A program made the translations under genes and the position numbers. The notes below the pieces were generated by a model, which ran no database searches, was not told the DNA's origin, and worked only from the letters and a program-made list of their open reading frames with translations. A DNA stretch of 14,064 nt from Euperipatoides rowelli (lineage: Eukaryota > Onychophora > Udeonychophora > Euonychophora > Peripatopsidae). The stretch lies in assembly GCA_003024985.2 (NCBI GenBank), contig PXIH01S0000550.1, one strand, 5' to 3'. Shown here in pieces: positions 1 through 8,800 of this stretch (its first letter is position 1; the number at the start of each line of letters is the position of its first letter).

Positions 1-560
1 TTTGTATATTTTTCTAATTGAGTGTCTTTTTAATTATCATGTATACAATAGGATGAAAAGCTTAGTTTTATTAAATCCTATTATGCCTTTTTAATTTATT
101 TGTGTTTCTCAATATTTGCCTATTGTAATTATATAAGATATTTTTTGAATTTCTCTTAATAAATTATGTTTGGGTTGGTGCAATCCCTCCCACAAAAAAA
201 AAAAATAAAAAAAATAACTCAAATGGTCACAAATGAACTAATTTTAGAATTTGCAAACAAAATATTACATTTTTAGTTTATTAATATCCTATTTTTATTA
301 CATAATAATAATTATTTAATATCTAATCTACAGTTATTATTTATACAAAAATATAAATTACAAATATAATTAAAAATTGTATGCTACAAATACAATATAT
401 TGATATTTGGATAGTCATTACTTTTTGAAAAAGTTAATTATTTATATTAAACTTAGTACTTACTGATTAATAGTTTTCACTTAGGTTTTAAAAACGTTAT
501 TAAAAAAAATAATAATAAACCAATAAGTTTTTAATAACTTTACTATTTATGAAATGAAAA
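1..560. other. AT-rich non-coding stretch
   Basis: Very AT-rich sequence with many short A and T runs and stop codons in all frames. No exon, RNA gene or mobile element could be recognised. It ends where base composition changes near 590, just before the candidate promoter block. Confidence 0.6.
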
Positions 561-594
561 TTGATTCTGAATTTTTCCCATGTCCATTAACAAA

Positions 595-715
595 AAATTT
601 CACTGGTCCCTTTCATACAAGAAATTCTCCACCCACGCAAGCACGTCAAACCAGTTGCTGACGTCCACATCCGGGTATGTCGACTTAGCCAGCCGCCATT
701 TTGTTCAGTTCTTCT
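595..715 (+). promoter_or_regulatory. Candidate core promoter / 5' UTR block with YY1-type box
   Basis: This block is clearly richer in G, C and CpG than the flanks. It contains GCCGCCATTTTG at 692-703, which is the reverse complement of the YY1 consensus (AAnATGGCGGC type). In many animals that site lies at or just downstream of the transcription start of housekeeping and mitochondrial genes. An ETS-like CATCCGGG (about 668) and a partial CRE (GACGTCCA, about 660) are also visible. A pyrimidine-rich TTCAGTTCTTCTTTT follows at about 704 and could hold an initiator. No TATA box was seen. The 60-codon frame running through here (580-762) resembles no known family and is more likely 5' UTR than protein. 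The promoter role is inferred from motif clustering and from the start codon about 150 bases downstream. Confidence 0.45.
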
Positions 716-852
716 TTTATTTTATATCACTCATGAGTCATTATATATGGTCATTACACTAAGGCAATTGTCATTCTTAGTGTGAAGTTATATTCCACTA
801 GAAGATGTTGTTCTTAACATTTTAGAATGGAGTAAGAGCTGCAAAATAGACC

Positions 853-928
853 ATGATCCGGTCGCGGATTTTACAGCTGCTGATCAGCATTCAAGTTGTA
901 CAGTATGGAACAAGTACAGGAAAACTAG
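853..928 (+). CDS. Candidate first coding exon, N-terminal targeting peptide (partial gene)
   Basis: An ATG at 853 has A at -3 and an in-frame TAG two codons upstream. It opens 25 codons plus one base, ending at a plausible splice donor (CTAG/GTACGA) at 928/929. The peptide begins MIRSRILQLLISIQVV and continues without any acidic residue. Two arginines lie near the N-terminus, followed by a hydrophobic stretch (residues 6-16). This pattern fits a mitochondrial presequence or a weak signal peptide. A YY1-type box upstream agrees with a nuclear gene for a mitochondrial protein, but that link is inference. Without splicing the frame stops at 937. No downstream exon was firmly identified. The block at 9071 could continue the phase only by using a poor acceptor. 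The product is not recognised, and chance occurrence of such a short frame is possible. Confidence 0.35.
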
Positions 929-2800
929 GTACGATTTAGTTGTTTACAAAATTAAATTAACTGTTTAAATTGAACATTATTAAAGTTTAATAGAGATACC
1001 GATTTAAAATGAAATAACCCATAATATTATTTAATTGGATACAATTGTCAAGTGTTTTAAATTGCGTAAATGTAGTGATATAAATATTTAAGCTCTTAAA
1101 TATTACGGTACATTAAACAATTATACAGTAGTTAGAAGTACTTGTTGGTAAGGCATGTGATATTTATAAATATAACCTAACTAACATCTTGTAGATGTTG
1201 ACATGTTTGTACTAGGCTATGTATCGTTGTCATAGTAGAAAATATTGAAAAATATCAGTTTGACACTTATTCCCATTAGAATGAATTTCAAATGTACTTA
1301 AACTAATTCATTGATTAATTTATCTTATTTAATGGTCTAAAAACCAAATTATACAACTATGTCATTATCGTCTGTAAATACCTGTTGAGAGTAAAAGATC
1401 TCATTGTAATCAGCATCTCTTTAAATCGCATAGTGTCGCACGTGATTAACCCTTAACTTTTCTATGAATGAAATCTGCTCAGCCTATCTATGGTTTGTTT
1501 AATCAACTTTTAGTTGTAAATAAAATATATGATTTGTACCGCATGAATAGCCTGCTCATACTCTAACCTTGTACAATTTTGATTTATAGTATAGGCTAAT
1601 CTTAGCATATCTTAAAACAAATATTTGCCAACTTCATTGTTATCTTAAGGGGGGGGGGACTCCCTCCCTCATCTTTTGAACTATTGTTGTTAAATGTTAC
1701 CTGTGATTGCTCTTTCCAATCTTAGATAAAAATATATACAGTATACTATAATTTTATCCCGATGTACTATAGTTCTTTTATTATTTTTTAGAAGGGAAAT
1801 ATAAATTCAGCCTAAGCTTAGACACATTTGACTTTTGTTGCCTAAATATAATTTTTCATATTTTGGTATTGGTTCTTATAATGGAATAATTGGCGTGCAG
1901 GTAGGCTACTGTACTCGTATGTCTTGCTTTAATCATTACCCAGTTTCACAAAAAGGTGGGCACAAATTAAAAAAATAATACCTGTAGGCAGTTTTAAAAG
2001 TCAGTATTGAATTATTTGATTAGGGTTAGAATTGGAAAGATAGATTTTTCAATAATATTTGTCAGGTTATTTACAATAAAACAGCTGCAATTTGTGACAC
2101 TAATCAGGAATTAGACTGCCTTCTACTTTTTTTAAAAAAATATTTCTAATAGCTATAGTAAATAACCGTTAATCCAAAAAGTTTTCTGATGGAATAATGG
2201 CTTGCATAGTACGTTAATATTTAGACAGACAGGTCCTTCAAGAGGGTGGAGGTCATGGGTACCATTCCCTAAGCTTTTAGTGACTCAAGGGGCCCATACA
2301 CCCGTCTATGGTAAAAAAAACATCCACTAAAAAAAAAAAGCTTATCAGAACATTTGTGCTGGGGCTCGTACAACGATGGAATATACTGAATGGTACAGAT
2401 AAGTTTTTGGCTCACAGTAGCCATTGTTTGATGAGCCTGACGAGTGCTGTCTATTGTCACTACACCCTCAATATAGGCTACAAGTGTGGTACACAGTATA
2501 CATACTACTACACTTAAATATACTGTACCTATAGGCTTATATGCTAACTTATATTGTAGCCTATAGCCTACTGTATTATTTCAGACAGTTAAATCTATCC
2601 ATTTTTAACTTCTTATTTCTATTTTGAAAGCATTATTTAGAGGATTAACAGACAATCCAAAAGAACACTTTATTTAGGGTTGCCATATTTTGAAGGATAT
2701 TCAAAACCTAGGACAATCAACTTCACACTAGTCATATTTCATTTTCAGGTAGGCCTACCTTTAATTGATATTGAAAAATAACCCAATTTTATATATTTTG
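929..2800. other. Intronic or intergenic AT-rich DNA, no gene seen
   Basis: No supported exon, RNA gene or transposon was found. The stretch contains a run of 10 G (1649-1658) followed by CTCCCTCCCTC-like pyrimidines. It also holds several copies of the genome word TAGGCTA (for example near 1903, 2479 and 2558). The open frames near 2269-2517 on both strands have low complexity, resemble no family and were not called. Confidence 0.5.
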
Positions 2801-2898
2801 CTCATGTGTAACCTTGAATATTGTTCCCCAGTTTGGGGCCATCTTTAACAAAAAGACAAATTGACTTGTCGGAATCGATACAGAAGAGAGTTAAAAAT
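2801..2898 (+). pseudogene. LINE reverse transcriptase remnant (thumb-proximal segment)
   Basis: Two overlapping frames joined by a one-base shift near 2839 read like the C-terminal side of a non-LTR retrotransposon reverse transcriptase. The first gives LEYCSPVWG, a signature of Jockey/CR1-type elements (R-P-x-L-E-Y-C-S-x-V-W). The second continues PSLTKRQIDLSESIQKRV, matching the conserved segment with E-x-[IV]-Q-[KR]-R that follows it. Both frames close soon after (TAA at 2899), so the copy is dead. It probably belongs to the same insertion as the frame at 3472-3642. The clade is not resolvable by eye. Confidence 0.75.
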
Positions 2899-3471
2899 TA
2901 AATCTATCTTTGTCTTTTGCAAGAATTTTTTTTAATCTTTCCCATCATTTCTGTTGTTTATTAGCCTTTACAAGTATTGTACTTTAAATTAATATTGAAA
3001 CACTAATATGGGTGTAGTAACCTATGTTTACTCTAGCAGGTATGAACATTCATATACACCTAGTTTTGTTAAAGACTTTTAAATTCAATTTATTAATAGC
3101 CTACTTAAGAAAAATAATTTTTATTTTTTAACAATATTTTGAATTTTACATAATGAGTTAGATCAACTAATTGTGGTTTTTCATTTTAATATATTTTTTA
3201 TCCTAATGCTTACCACTGTGATGTAACATAATTATTGCGATATGTATGAGTTTAGTATAGGGGGAGCCAATGTAGTCATATTATGTACTCACTGTACTCA
3301 CTGTAGTTGAACCTTAGAGGTGTTTATTACATGGATTTAATTTGATATCTCGATAATAATTATTTGTGTAGCAACGCTGTGGATGCACGTGACTTGAACC
3401 AACTAAAGGAATAGGCTATTTAATGTGAATATTTATAGGATTAAGATATTTACTTATATCAAATTGTGTAG

Positions 3472-3642
3472 TGTATATTAATTTTATTTACCTGGTGCCT
3501 ACTACGATATAACCTTTCCAACAATTTCTACCATCTATTCAAGGAAACTCTATCTAATAGAATTACCAGGAATGTTCCTCGATCCAGAACTAGAAGATTT
3601 ACAACTTCTATAGTTTTCTCTATCAAACTTTTAAATAACATT
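3472..3642 (+). pseudogene. Candidate 3' end of the same LINE ORF2
   Basis: A 57-codon frame without start codon ends at TAA 3643. Its last third contains TRNVPRSRTRRFTTSIVF, resembling the basic segment (V-P-R-x-R-T-x-x-F) near the C-terminus of many non-LTR retrotransposon polyproteins, where it precedes the L-W-N-x-L-P region. It lies about 650 bases downstream of the thumb remnant, somewhat further than usual, so inserted sequence or local decay between them is likely. A microsatellite tail follows at 3754-3773, as expected at a LINE 3' end. Identification rests on motif resemblance only. Confidence 0.45.
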
Positions 3643-3738
3643 TAATCAATTTTTTTTCTTCTAATACCTATTCAAATACAATTTGTAAAATATATATCCT
3701 ACGGGGCAAAGAATTTATTCTTCTGTAATTTCACATTT

Positions 3739-3773
3739 CCCCCCCCCCCCCTTAATAAATAAATAAATAAATA
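3739..3773. repeat. C13 homopolymer followed by (AAAT)n microsatellite
   Basis: Thirteen C (3739-3751) are followed by about four and a half AAAT units (3754-3773). The tetranucleotide is probably the 3' tail of the preceding LINE, since several LINE clades end in such tandem tails. Long C runs are unusual in such AT-rich DNA. Confidence 0.85.
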
Positions 3774-4382
3774 GCCTAATATGGTAATAATGAAAAATAT
3801 CCATTCTATAAAAAAATACCACAGAGGTTTTTATCTATTGTTTTATTTAGCCTATTATAAAAATTTTTTGAACAAACATAATTTTCAAAATTATTCATTT
3901 GATTTAAACCGGTATTTTGTAAAAATCAGGTAGAATTAAAATCCTCCCCTTCTTCCTCTTAGGGCTCCCAATATCATAAAAATGGATATTGTCTGAAATA
4001 GCTTCCAATGTATAGCAGTTCTAATTTTACTTCAATTTTACATTAGCCTACGGTATGTAATTTAGGTTTTCTTCATTGCTTCAAACATCCTCACGTGTAC
4101 CACTAACTACATTATACCGATATGGTTTTTTTAATCTATCCAAATAATATTAACTTTTGTTTGTAACACATTTTGAAGTTTGACAGACAATTATATACTC
4201 AATTATCTTGGTGGTCAATGCTGGGGGAAAAAAACTTCCCACATTGGATATATGATTCCAGAACAAGATGGAGGAGAAGAGAATACGACTTGGGGGAGGG
4301 TGGGGCAGAGTGGGATTATCATGCAAAATTGTTGCCTTTTTTTTTTTGACATTTTTTTAAAACTGATTGAAAATGATTTTTC

Positions 4383-4834
4383 ATCTACATCAGGGGTTCC
4401 CAACGCTATGCTCGCACTCTCGCAGGTACTATGGTTCCCATCGACCAATTTGTGCGTGCTCGCCGCTGTTCGACCATGAAACGAAAGTTTTTCCAAGTTA
4501 ACTTGGCGGCACCCGGATCCCATTGATTTAGATTGTGAGTGATTAGGCAACCAATTTTAGGCAGTTGTATTCTTGTAAATCGACCTCTTTAATTCCACCT
4601 TTTATGCCATGAACTTGAGTGCAGAGCATGCAGATGGCCGAATTGAGTTGTAATGGGGATAGTTAGAGAATTGTCTAAATACAGGCGATACAATCCAGGT
4701 TTTACCGTTTTTTTTGACTTCTACACATAATTATATTTTCGTCATTACGGAAAATATAGACAGTGCCCGCCACCCTATCGGTATTTTAGAATGTGCTCTA
4801 GGGTACAAAAAGATTGGAAACCCCTGATCTACAT
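4383..4834. mobile_element. Non-autonomous hAT-type DNA transposon (MITE) with 8-bp target-site duplication
   Basis: The element spans 4391-4826 (436 bp). It starts CAGGGGTTCCCAAC and ends ATTGGAAACCCCTG. The reverse complement of the right end, CAGGGGTTTCCAAT, matches the left end over 14 bases with two mismatches, giving imperfect terminal inverted repeats. The element is bracketed by the same 8 bases on both sides, ATCTACAT at 4383-4390 and at 4827-4834. CAGGGG-type ends with an 8-bp duplication are the hallmark of hAT-superfamily elements. No transposase frame is present: the roughly 100-codon frames crossing the left end (4180-4479 and 4215-4550) run into flanking DNA and resemble nothing. 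It must therefore have been mobilised in trans. The interior is GC-richer than the surroundings, and its strand of origin cannot be told. Confidence 0.9.
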
Positions 4835-4917
4835 GTTCCCCTTTTGACTGCAAATTATGTTTGACGTCATCTTCTAATAATAATCTTCTTTGAGCATTAT
4901 GTATACTGTATGCATGG

Positions 4918-5018
4918 CAGGGTTCAAAATTAAGCCGGTCCGTTAACCCCGGGGCCTCCTAAAAATGTAACCGGAACACAAAGACTTAGCAAATTACAGG
5001 CCCAACTGGGCCTGATAA
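4918..5018. other. GC-rich block, possible DNA-transposon end fragment
   Basis: GC content jumps here, with the small palindromes CCCCGGGG-like (about 4948-4955) and GGCCCAACTGGGCC (about 5000-5013). The left edge reads CAGGGTTCAAAATTAA, which resembles the terminal inverted repeat of several DNA transposons. No matching right terminus (TTAATTTTGAACCCTG) or target duplication was found in the next kilobase, so it is at best a fragment. No coding frame of note was seen. Confidence 0.3.
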
Positions 5019-6700
5019 AAAAAATTCACAATGTTTCAAAAAGCATTTCTATACACTTTTTCCCTATAATCTCTCCCCCATTCTGAAACTCTGGCTCTGA
5101 ACCTCACTTGTAGGCTATATGATCTCCATCCCTCCCAAATCTAAAATAATAAATACTCCCCTCCTTCACCTTGAATAAAAATAATGAATTAAGCAGTCAA
5201 TGGGAAGTACTTTGCCAGTGGGTCGATAATTATGTGAACTGATCCGACTGGTCAGTTAAATTTTTTTTAGTTGACTTCTATCCCTACAGAATATAGACCT
5301 ACAGTCAGTATAAAAATGTTTTTCTTCATTTCCATTTAAAACCCAATATAATCACCTTAATTCTAATTTTTATGAATGTAATTATAAGTTAAGTACGTAT
5401 TGAGATTTAAAATGTGTTAAGTAGGCCTACCCTCAAATGATTGATTCACATTAAATATGTAATATTTCTCATTGTCATATTTATGAGAAATTAGGCTAAA
5501 TAGTTTAACTAATGGATTATTTTATTTTCAATCGGCTTAATAGTTAAAAAAAGTAATGAAAAATTATATCTACCTAGGCTAACTGTAGGCCTATATAGCC
5601 TAGGCCTACTGTACTGTATATATTACAGTATAATAGCCTACAGTATATAAATTTACACTATACTGTTAATAGAAATATATATAAAATTATTTTGTGTATG
5701 GTATCTTTTTATTGTGATAATAGCTGATATTACATTTAAATTTTTAATAAATTTCCCTAAGACCAGCCCTGGGTCTGACCAACACCCACTGACTTTTCCA
5801 TATCATCAATTATGCTACTTGACTCATTATTCTATGATTTTTTTTAGAAAAATATATTTGGTTCTAGTAACATTCATTAGCCACATGAAATTTTTTTGTC
5901 TACCCTAATAATTGTGTATTTTATGGTTCTCTGTCCATACTAAAGTAACATTTTAAATTACTAAAATAATAAATTTGCCTGTTATTTTTCTTGCGATGTA
6001 AAAGATGCTGAAACATCACTATATAGAATACCATTGATATTTAACAGAAAAAATCCTATCTAGCCTATGGTATCTTCAATTTTTACAGCTTGTTACTAGA
6101 CATAGACATTACCTTATTTGTTTTAGATTTTATGATGAATATGATATAACAACCATATGTACTGTACGTAATACAGCACAATCAAAAATTTAGATACCGG
6201 TAAATGAAAAAAAAAAAAAAAAAATCTTATCTTTCCTCTTAAGTTTTATCATGGCAATTATGACATATGTTGCCAAATTCTCTTGAAATACTGTAAATGC
6301 CAGCTTTGTCAATGGATGCTGTTATTACAGTTTCAAGTATTTGCAGTTTATCTTCTAAACTGTTACTGAAGGTTGTTTTTTTTTAATTTGGGGGCAAGAG
6401 TTGGAGACGTTTTTATGTAAATAAAATACAACTAGGCTGCAATATTTTAAAATGACTATAAATTGGATTTTTTTAATTTTAGTTATGTAGCCTACCGTAC
6501 CAGTACCATATTTGAAAATTTAATTTTTTAAAAATATTTGCATACCATAGGCTATGTATCAACAACTGTTGCTCTTGCACACTAAAAAAAATAAATAAGA
6601 AACTTACCGGTAGGCTACTAACTTCATCACAAAAAATAAATAAGAAGAATGTTGCTTATATTTGTTGGATTGAAATAGGCCTATATTGAAAGTTAATTTT
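5019..6700. other. AT-rich non-coding DNA with palindromic words and poly(A)
   Basis: No supported gene. The stretch includes the palindrome-dense patch listed separately, an 18-A run at 6207-6224 and a twice-occurring AAAAAATAAATAAGAA near 6586 and 6633. The 64-codon frame at 5714-5908 has low complexity and no recognisable domain. Confidence 0.5.
5570..5665. repeat. Cluster of nested short palindromes (TAGGCCTA / TACTGTA words)
   Basis: This patch packs TAGGCTA, GTAGGCCTA, TAGCCTAGGCCTAC, ACTGTACTGTA, TACAGTATA and TAGCCTACAGTATA within about 95 bases. Each word is self-complementary or complementary to a neighbour, so the strand can fold on itself in several ways. The same words occur singly over the whole window. 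Confidence 0.6.
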
Positions 6701-7043
6701 TATTGTATTTTTTATTATTATTAAAATCGTTTATTATATCATAAAACGTGTCAAAATACATCAAAAACAGAAAAGTAATCCCTGAGCCCAAATGGATATA
6801 GGGATTATTACATACATTATATGAAATATACATAAATATTCAAAATTAATATGAAATTTGAAACTAAAAATCTATAATCAATGTCAGCAAATAATGATCA
6901 CAAGATAATTTTGTAAACAAGTATTAAAAAAAATAAAATAAAATAATAATATATGAAACATCATTATCAGAAATTAAGTCAATTTACACATATACAGTAT
7001 ATACAAATTTTTTAAGAAACACAACTATATACAGTACTATTAT

Positions 7044-7283
7044 TTATTGCCTCCAAGAATGAAAAAATAGGTGAATTGCTACATCTTTTTGTAGGCTATA
7101 GCAAATAGGGATTTTAAATTTATTTCCCCCTCTTGTGTTTCTCCCTGACACTTTTTCATGTGTAGGCGGACAAAATTCAGGATAATCATTTAAGAATTTT
7201 TGGGCAAATTCCAAATGCAATTTTTCTCTCCTCTTTTCTAAAGTTTGGAGATCAAGTAATGAACAAGCTTTTTTACTGTTCAT
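7044..7283 (-). pseudogene. LINE ORF2 C-terminal segment
   Basis: 79 codons are open from an internal ATG to a stop at 7044. SLLDLQTLEKRREKLHLEFA (from residue 8) matches the conserved L-x-L-x-[ST]-L-x-x-R-R-x-x-L-x-x-x-F-x-[KQ] block seen after the reverse transcriptase domain in many LINEs. The rest has the usual variable basic tail. The ATG is not a true start: the frame continues the thumb segment immediately upstream after a frame shift. No catalytic residues fall in this part. Confidence 0.8.
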
Positions 7284-7435
7284 ATAATTCTTGCCACTCT
7301 ATTCTGTATCTTTTCAAGCTCATTAGAAAGATACTTTGTGATAGACCTGTGCCAAATNGGTGCACAAAATTCCAAGCTTGGTCTAATATACACTTTATAT
7401 ATTATTGTGATGGTTTTTTCAAGTCCTTTACAATA
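7283..7435 (-). pseudogene. LINE reverse transcriptase thumb segment
   Basis: From 7435 down to 7283 there are 51 sense codons before TGA (7282-7280). They include VYIRPSLEFCAPIWH, the R-P-x-L-E-[YF]-C-[AS]-P-x-W signature, then NELEKIQNRVARII, the E-x-[IV]-Q-x-R-x-x-[RK]-[ILF]-I segment. Both are characteristic of Jockey/CR1-group LINE polymerases. One base is N (about 7358), but that codon is proline whatever the base. A one-base frame shift separates this segment from the frame starting at 7283, so the ORF is broken. Confidence 0.85.
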
Positions 7436-7539
7436 TGCTTATAAAAAAAAAAATTTCTGAGCGACTAGATTCTTTTAAAGACGTAGGGTCATCGGATACA
7501 AATTACTTTTTGACTGTAAGACAGGTAGCACTGTGTCAG

Positions 7540-7850
7540 TGTTCCGTTTTACCCTAGAGATGTGACTGCCAAAATTACCCTAGAATGCCTAAATTACCCT
7601 AAACGTTTTAAATTTTACCCTGACATTTTAGAATATGACTTAGTATATTAGTAGTATTAAGTTCAAATATGACCAATGAAAATACACATACATGAAAGGA
7701 CTACAAATTTTTAATTCCTGATTATAATAGTGAGTATTTCTTTCATTAAAGGTCCTTTTTATATTTATTTGTTATGACCATTACCCTAAAAATACCATAA
7801 AACTTGCTTCACCCTAAATTGCAAAAATACCATAAATACGGTAATTAGCC
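7540..7850 (-). repeat. Interspersed TAGGGTAA-like words in two clusters
   Basis: On the minus strand, words of the form (T/C)TAGGGTAATTT recur at about 7595, 7580 and 7555, with a variant CAGGGTAAAA near 7618. A second cluster near 7781-7850 has two copies of TATGGTATTTTT next to AGGGTAA or AGGGTGA. Spacing is irregular and units are imperfect, so this is either a decayed minisatellite or an old repeat. It is not a telomeric array, because the unit and phase are not constant. Confidence 0.45.
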
Positions 7851-7983
7851 TAGAATTCACAACACTGCTCAAGTGGTAAAAAAATTTTTTGTTTTATGCC
7901 GTAGAAATACAAAAGGCTACCTTTGGTCAAAAAATAGTTTCTTTTAAGGCAGGTTGCCTGAGTTTTTAAAACATTTTTTTTGT

Positions 7984-7999
7984 GGGGGGGGGGGGGGGG
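7984..7999 (+). repeat. G16 homopolymer
   Basis: Sixteen consecutive G. Strongly out of keeping with the AT-rich surroundings, able to form a G-quadruplex, and prone to length errors in sequencing. Frames reported across it (7944-8243 on minus and 7954-8145 on plus) are artefacts of the run and AT-rich flanks. Confidence 0.9.
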
Positions 8000-8020
8000 T
8001 AAGGGAATTTAATCCAAACA

Positions 8021-8372
8021 AAATCATTATAAGGATTATACGTGAACAACTGGTATTTATAAGAATAGAATTGCAGAAACAGAAAATGCTATTTAATACC
8101 AATTTAAAATTAAATATTGACCAGAGGTATATTTCTATAAAATAATTCAATACGACTCTATGGTTACAAAGTAGGCTATAGCAAAAAAAAAAAGAGCAGA
8201 AAAAAAGGTACAGTAGGCTAATATAAAATAAATTAATTTCCAAATCACTTGTATAGGAAACCAGAGGAAACTAAAAGTATATTAAGTAAATATAAATCAT
8301 TACATAAGATTTTATAAGCTAACAAATGGTACTTATAAGAAAAGAGTTGTAAAACAGAAAATGTTACAGTTC
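8021..8372 (+). repeat. Diverged direct repeat, two copies about 270 bp apart
   Basis: The copy at 8021-8100 and the copy at 8294-8372 share the ordered blocks AAATCATTA, TATAAG, ACAACTGG/ACAAATGG, TATTTATAAGAA/TACTTATAAGAA and ACAGAAAATG. Small insertions and point changes separate the blocks. This indicates an old local duplication or two insertions of one repeat family. No coding potential is conserved between the copies. Confidence 0.6.
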
Positions 8373-8450
8373 AAATATCTTGTAGCTTTAGCCAAGGTTG
8401 TAATTTCTTCTGTATCATGGTAGCAATGCTCCGGGGAAGGTTACAAATCA

Positions 8451-8800
8451 AGTGGGAAGGGAAAGAGAAGGAGAGAAAGAAAGGTGAAAAGAGAAAAGAA
8501 AGGAAGATGATAAGAGGAGGAGAGGGAATGAGATGATTGGAAGAGGAAACAAAGATGTGAGGAAGATGAAATAAAAGAATAGAGGAAGAGGAGGTAAAAT
8601 AGAATAGAAGAGGAAGAGGATGGGAAGATGAGAGGAGGAAGGGAATGAGATGATTGGAAGAGAAGGGGAAGGAGATGAGAGGAATCTTGAGGAGGTGAGG
8701 AGACTAGAGGAAGAGGAGGAAAGCAGATGATAGTAGGAGGAGATGAGAGGGGTGGAAGGAGATGAGAGGATTTAGATGAGAGGAAGAGGAGGGGAAAGTA
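8451..8800 (+). repeat. 350-bp polypurine (GA-rich) tract with about 117-bp higher-order period
   Basis: Almost every base on the plus strand is A or G, with units such as GATGAGAGGAAGAGGAGG and only scattered T and C. The 22-base string beginning GGGAATGAGATGATTGG occurs at 8524 and again at 8641, and the sequence before it is also alike, so a unit of roughly 117 bp has been duplicated. GATGAGAGG recurs at about 8741, 8761 and 8773. The minus-strand frame 8441-8821 (Ser/Leu/Pro-rich) is a by-product of the pyrimidine strand and not a gene. Such tracts can form triplex DNA. Confidence 0.9.

Larger units (their letters stand above)
2801..3774 (+). mobile_element. Degenerate LINE (Jockey/CR1-like), 5'-truncated
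   Basis: Interpreted extent of one old plus-strand non-LTR retrotransposon. The reverse transcriptase thumb remnant (2801-2898), a C-terminal basic segment (about 3555-3642), a short AT-rich 3' UTR and a terminal (AAAT)n tail come in the expected order and orientation. The 5' part, with the endonuclease and catalytic palm, is absent, which is the usual outcome of incomplete reverse transcription. The interval 2930-3470 cannot be aligned by eye and may contain other material. No target-site duplication was identified. Confidence 0.5.
6705..7440 (-). mobile_element. 5'-truncated LINE (non-LTR retrotransposon), 3' end
   Basis: Read on the minus strand from about 7440 downwards, this is the last part of a LINE. 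A thumb segment (7435-7283) is followed by a C-terminal frame (7283-7044) and a 3' UTR of about 320 bases. AATAAA lies at 6735-6730, and an (AAT)n tail about 6722-6712 ends the element. Everything upstream of the thumb is missing, the common 5' truncation. Clear target-site duplications were not found. The frame is much less eroded than in the other two LINE pieces, which suggests a younger copy. Confidence 0.8.

Noticed and set aside
580-762. 60-codon plus-strand frame in the promoter block
   Set aside because: No family resemblance. Its second half is Phe/Tyr-rich and it overlaps the YY1-type box, so 5' UTR or promoter is more likely.
3963-4000. Strong pyrimidine tract and AG acceptor (CTTCTTCCTCTTAG) at 3949-3962
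   Set aside because: No open frame of useful length and no donor follows. Taken as a chance pyrimidine tract.
4180-4550. Overlapping frames of 99 and 111 codons on opposite strands
   Set aside because: They straddle the left end of the hAT element, mixing transposon and flanking DNA, and resemble no transposase.
7259-7444. 61-codon plus-strand frame
   Set aside because: Antisense to the minus-strand LINE thumb segment, which is clearly the coding strand.
7944-8243. 99-codon minus-strand and 63-codon plus-strand frames
   Set aside because: Both cross or border the G16 run and are otherwise AT-driven Phe/Ile/Leu-rich translations with no domain.
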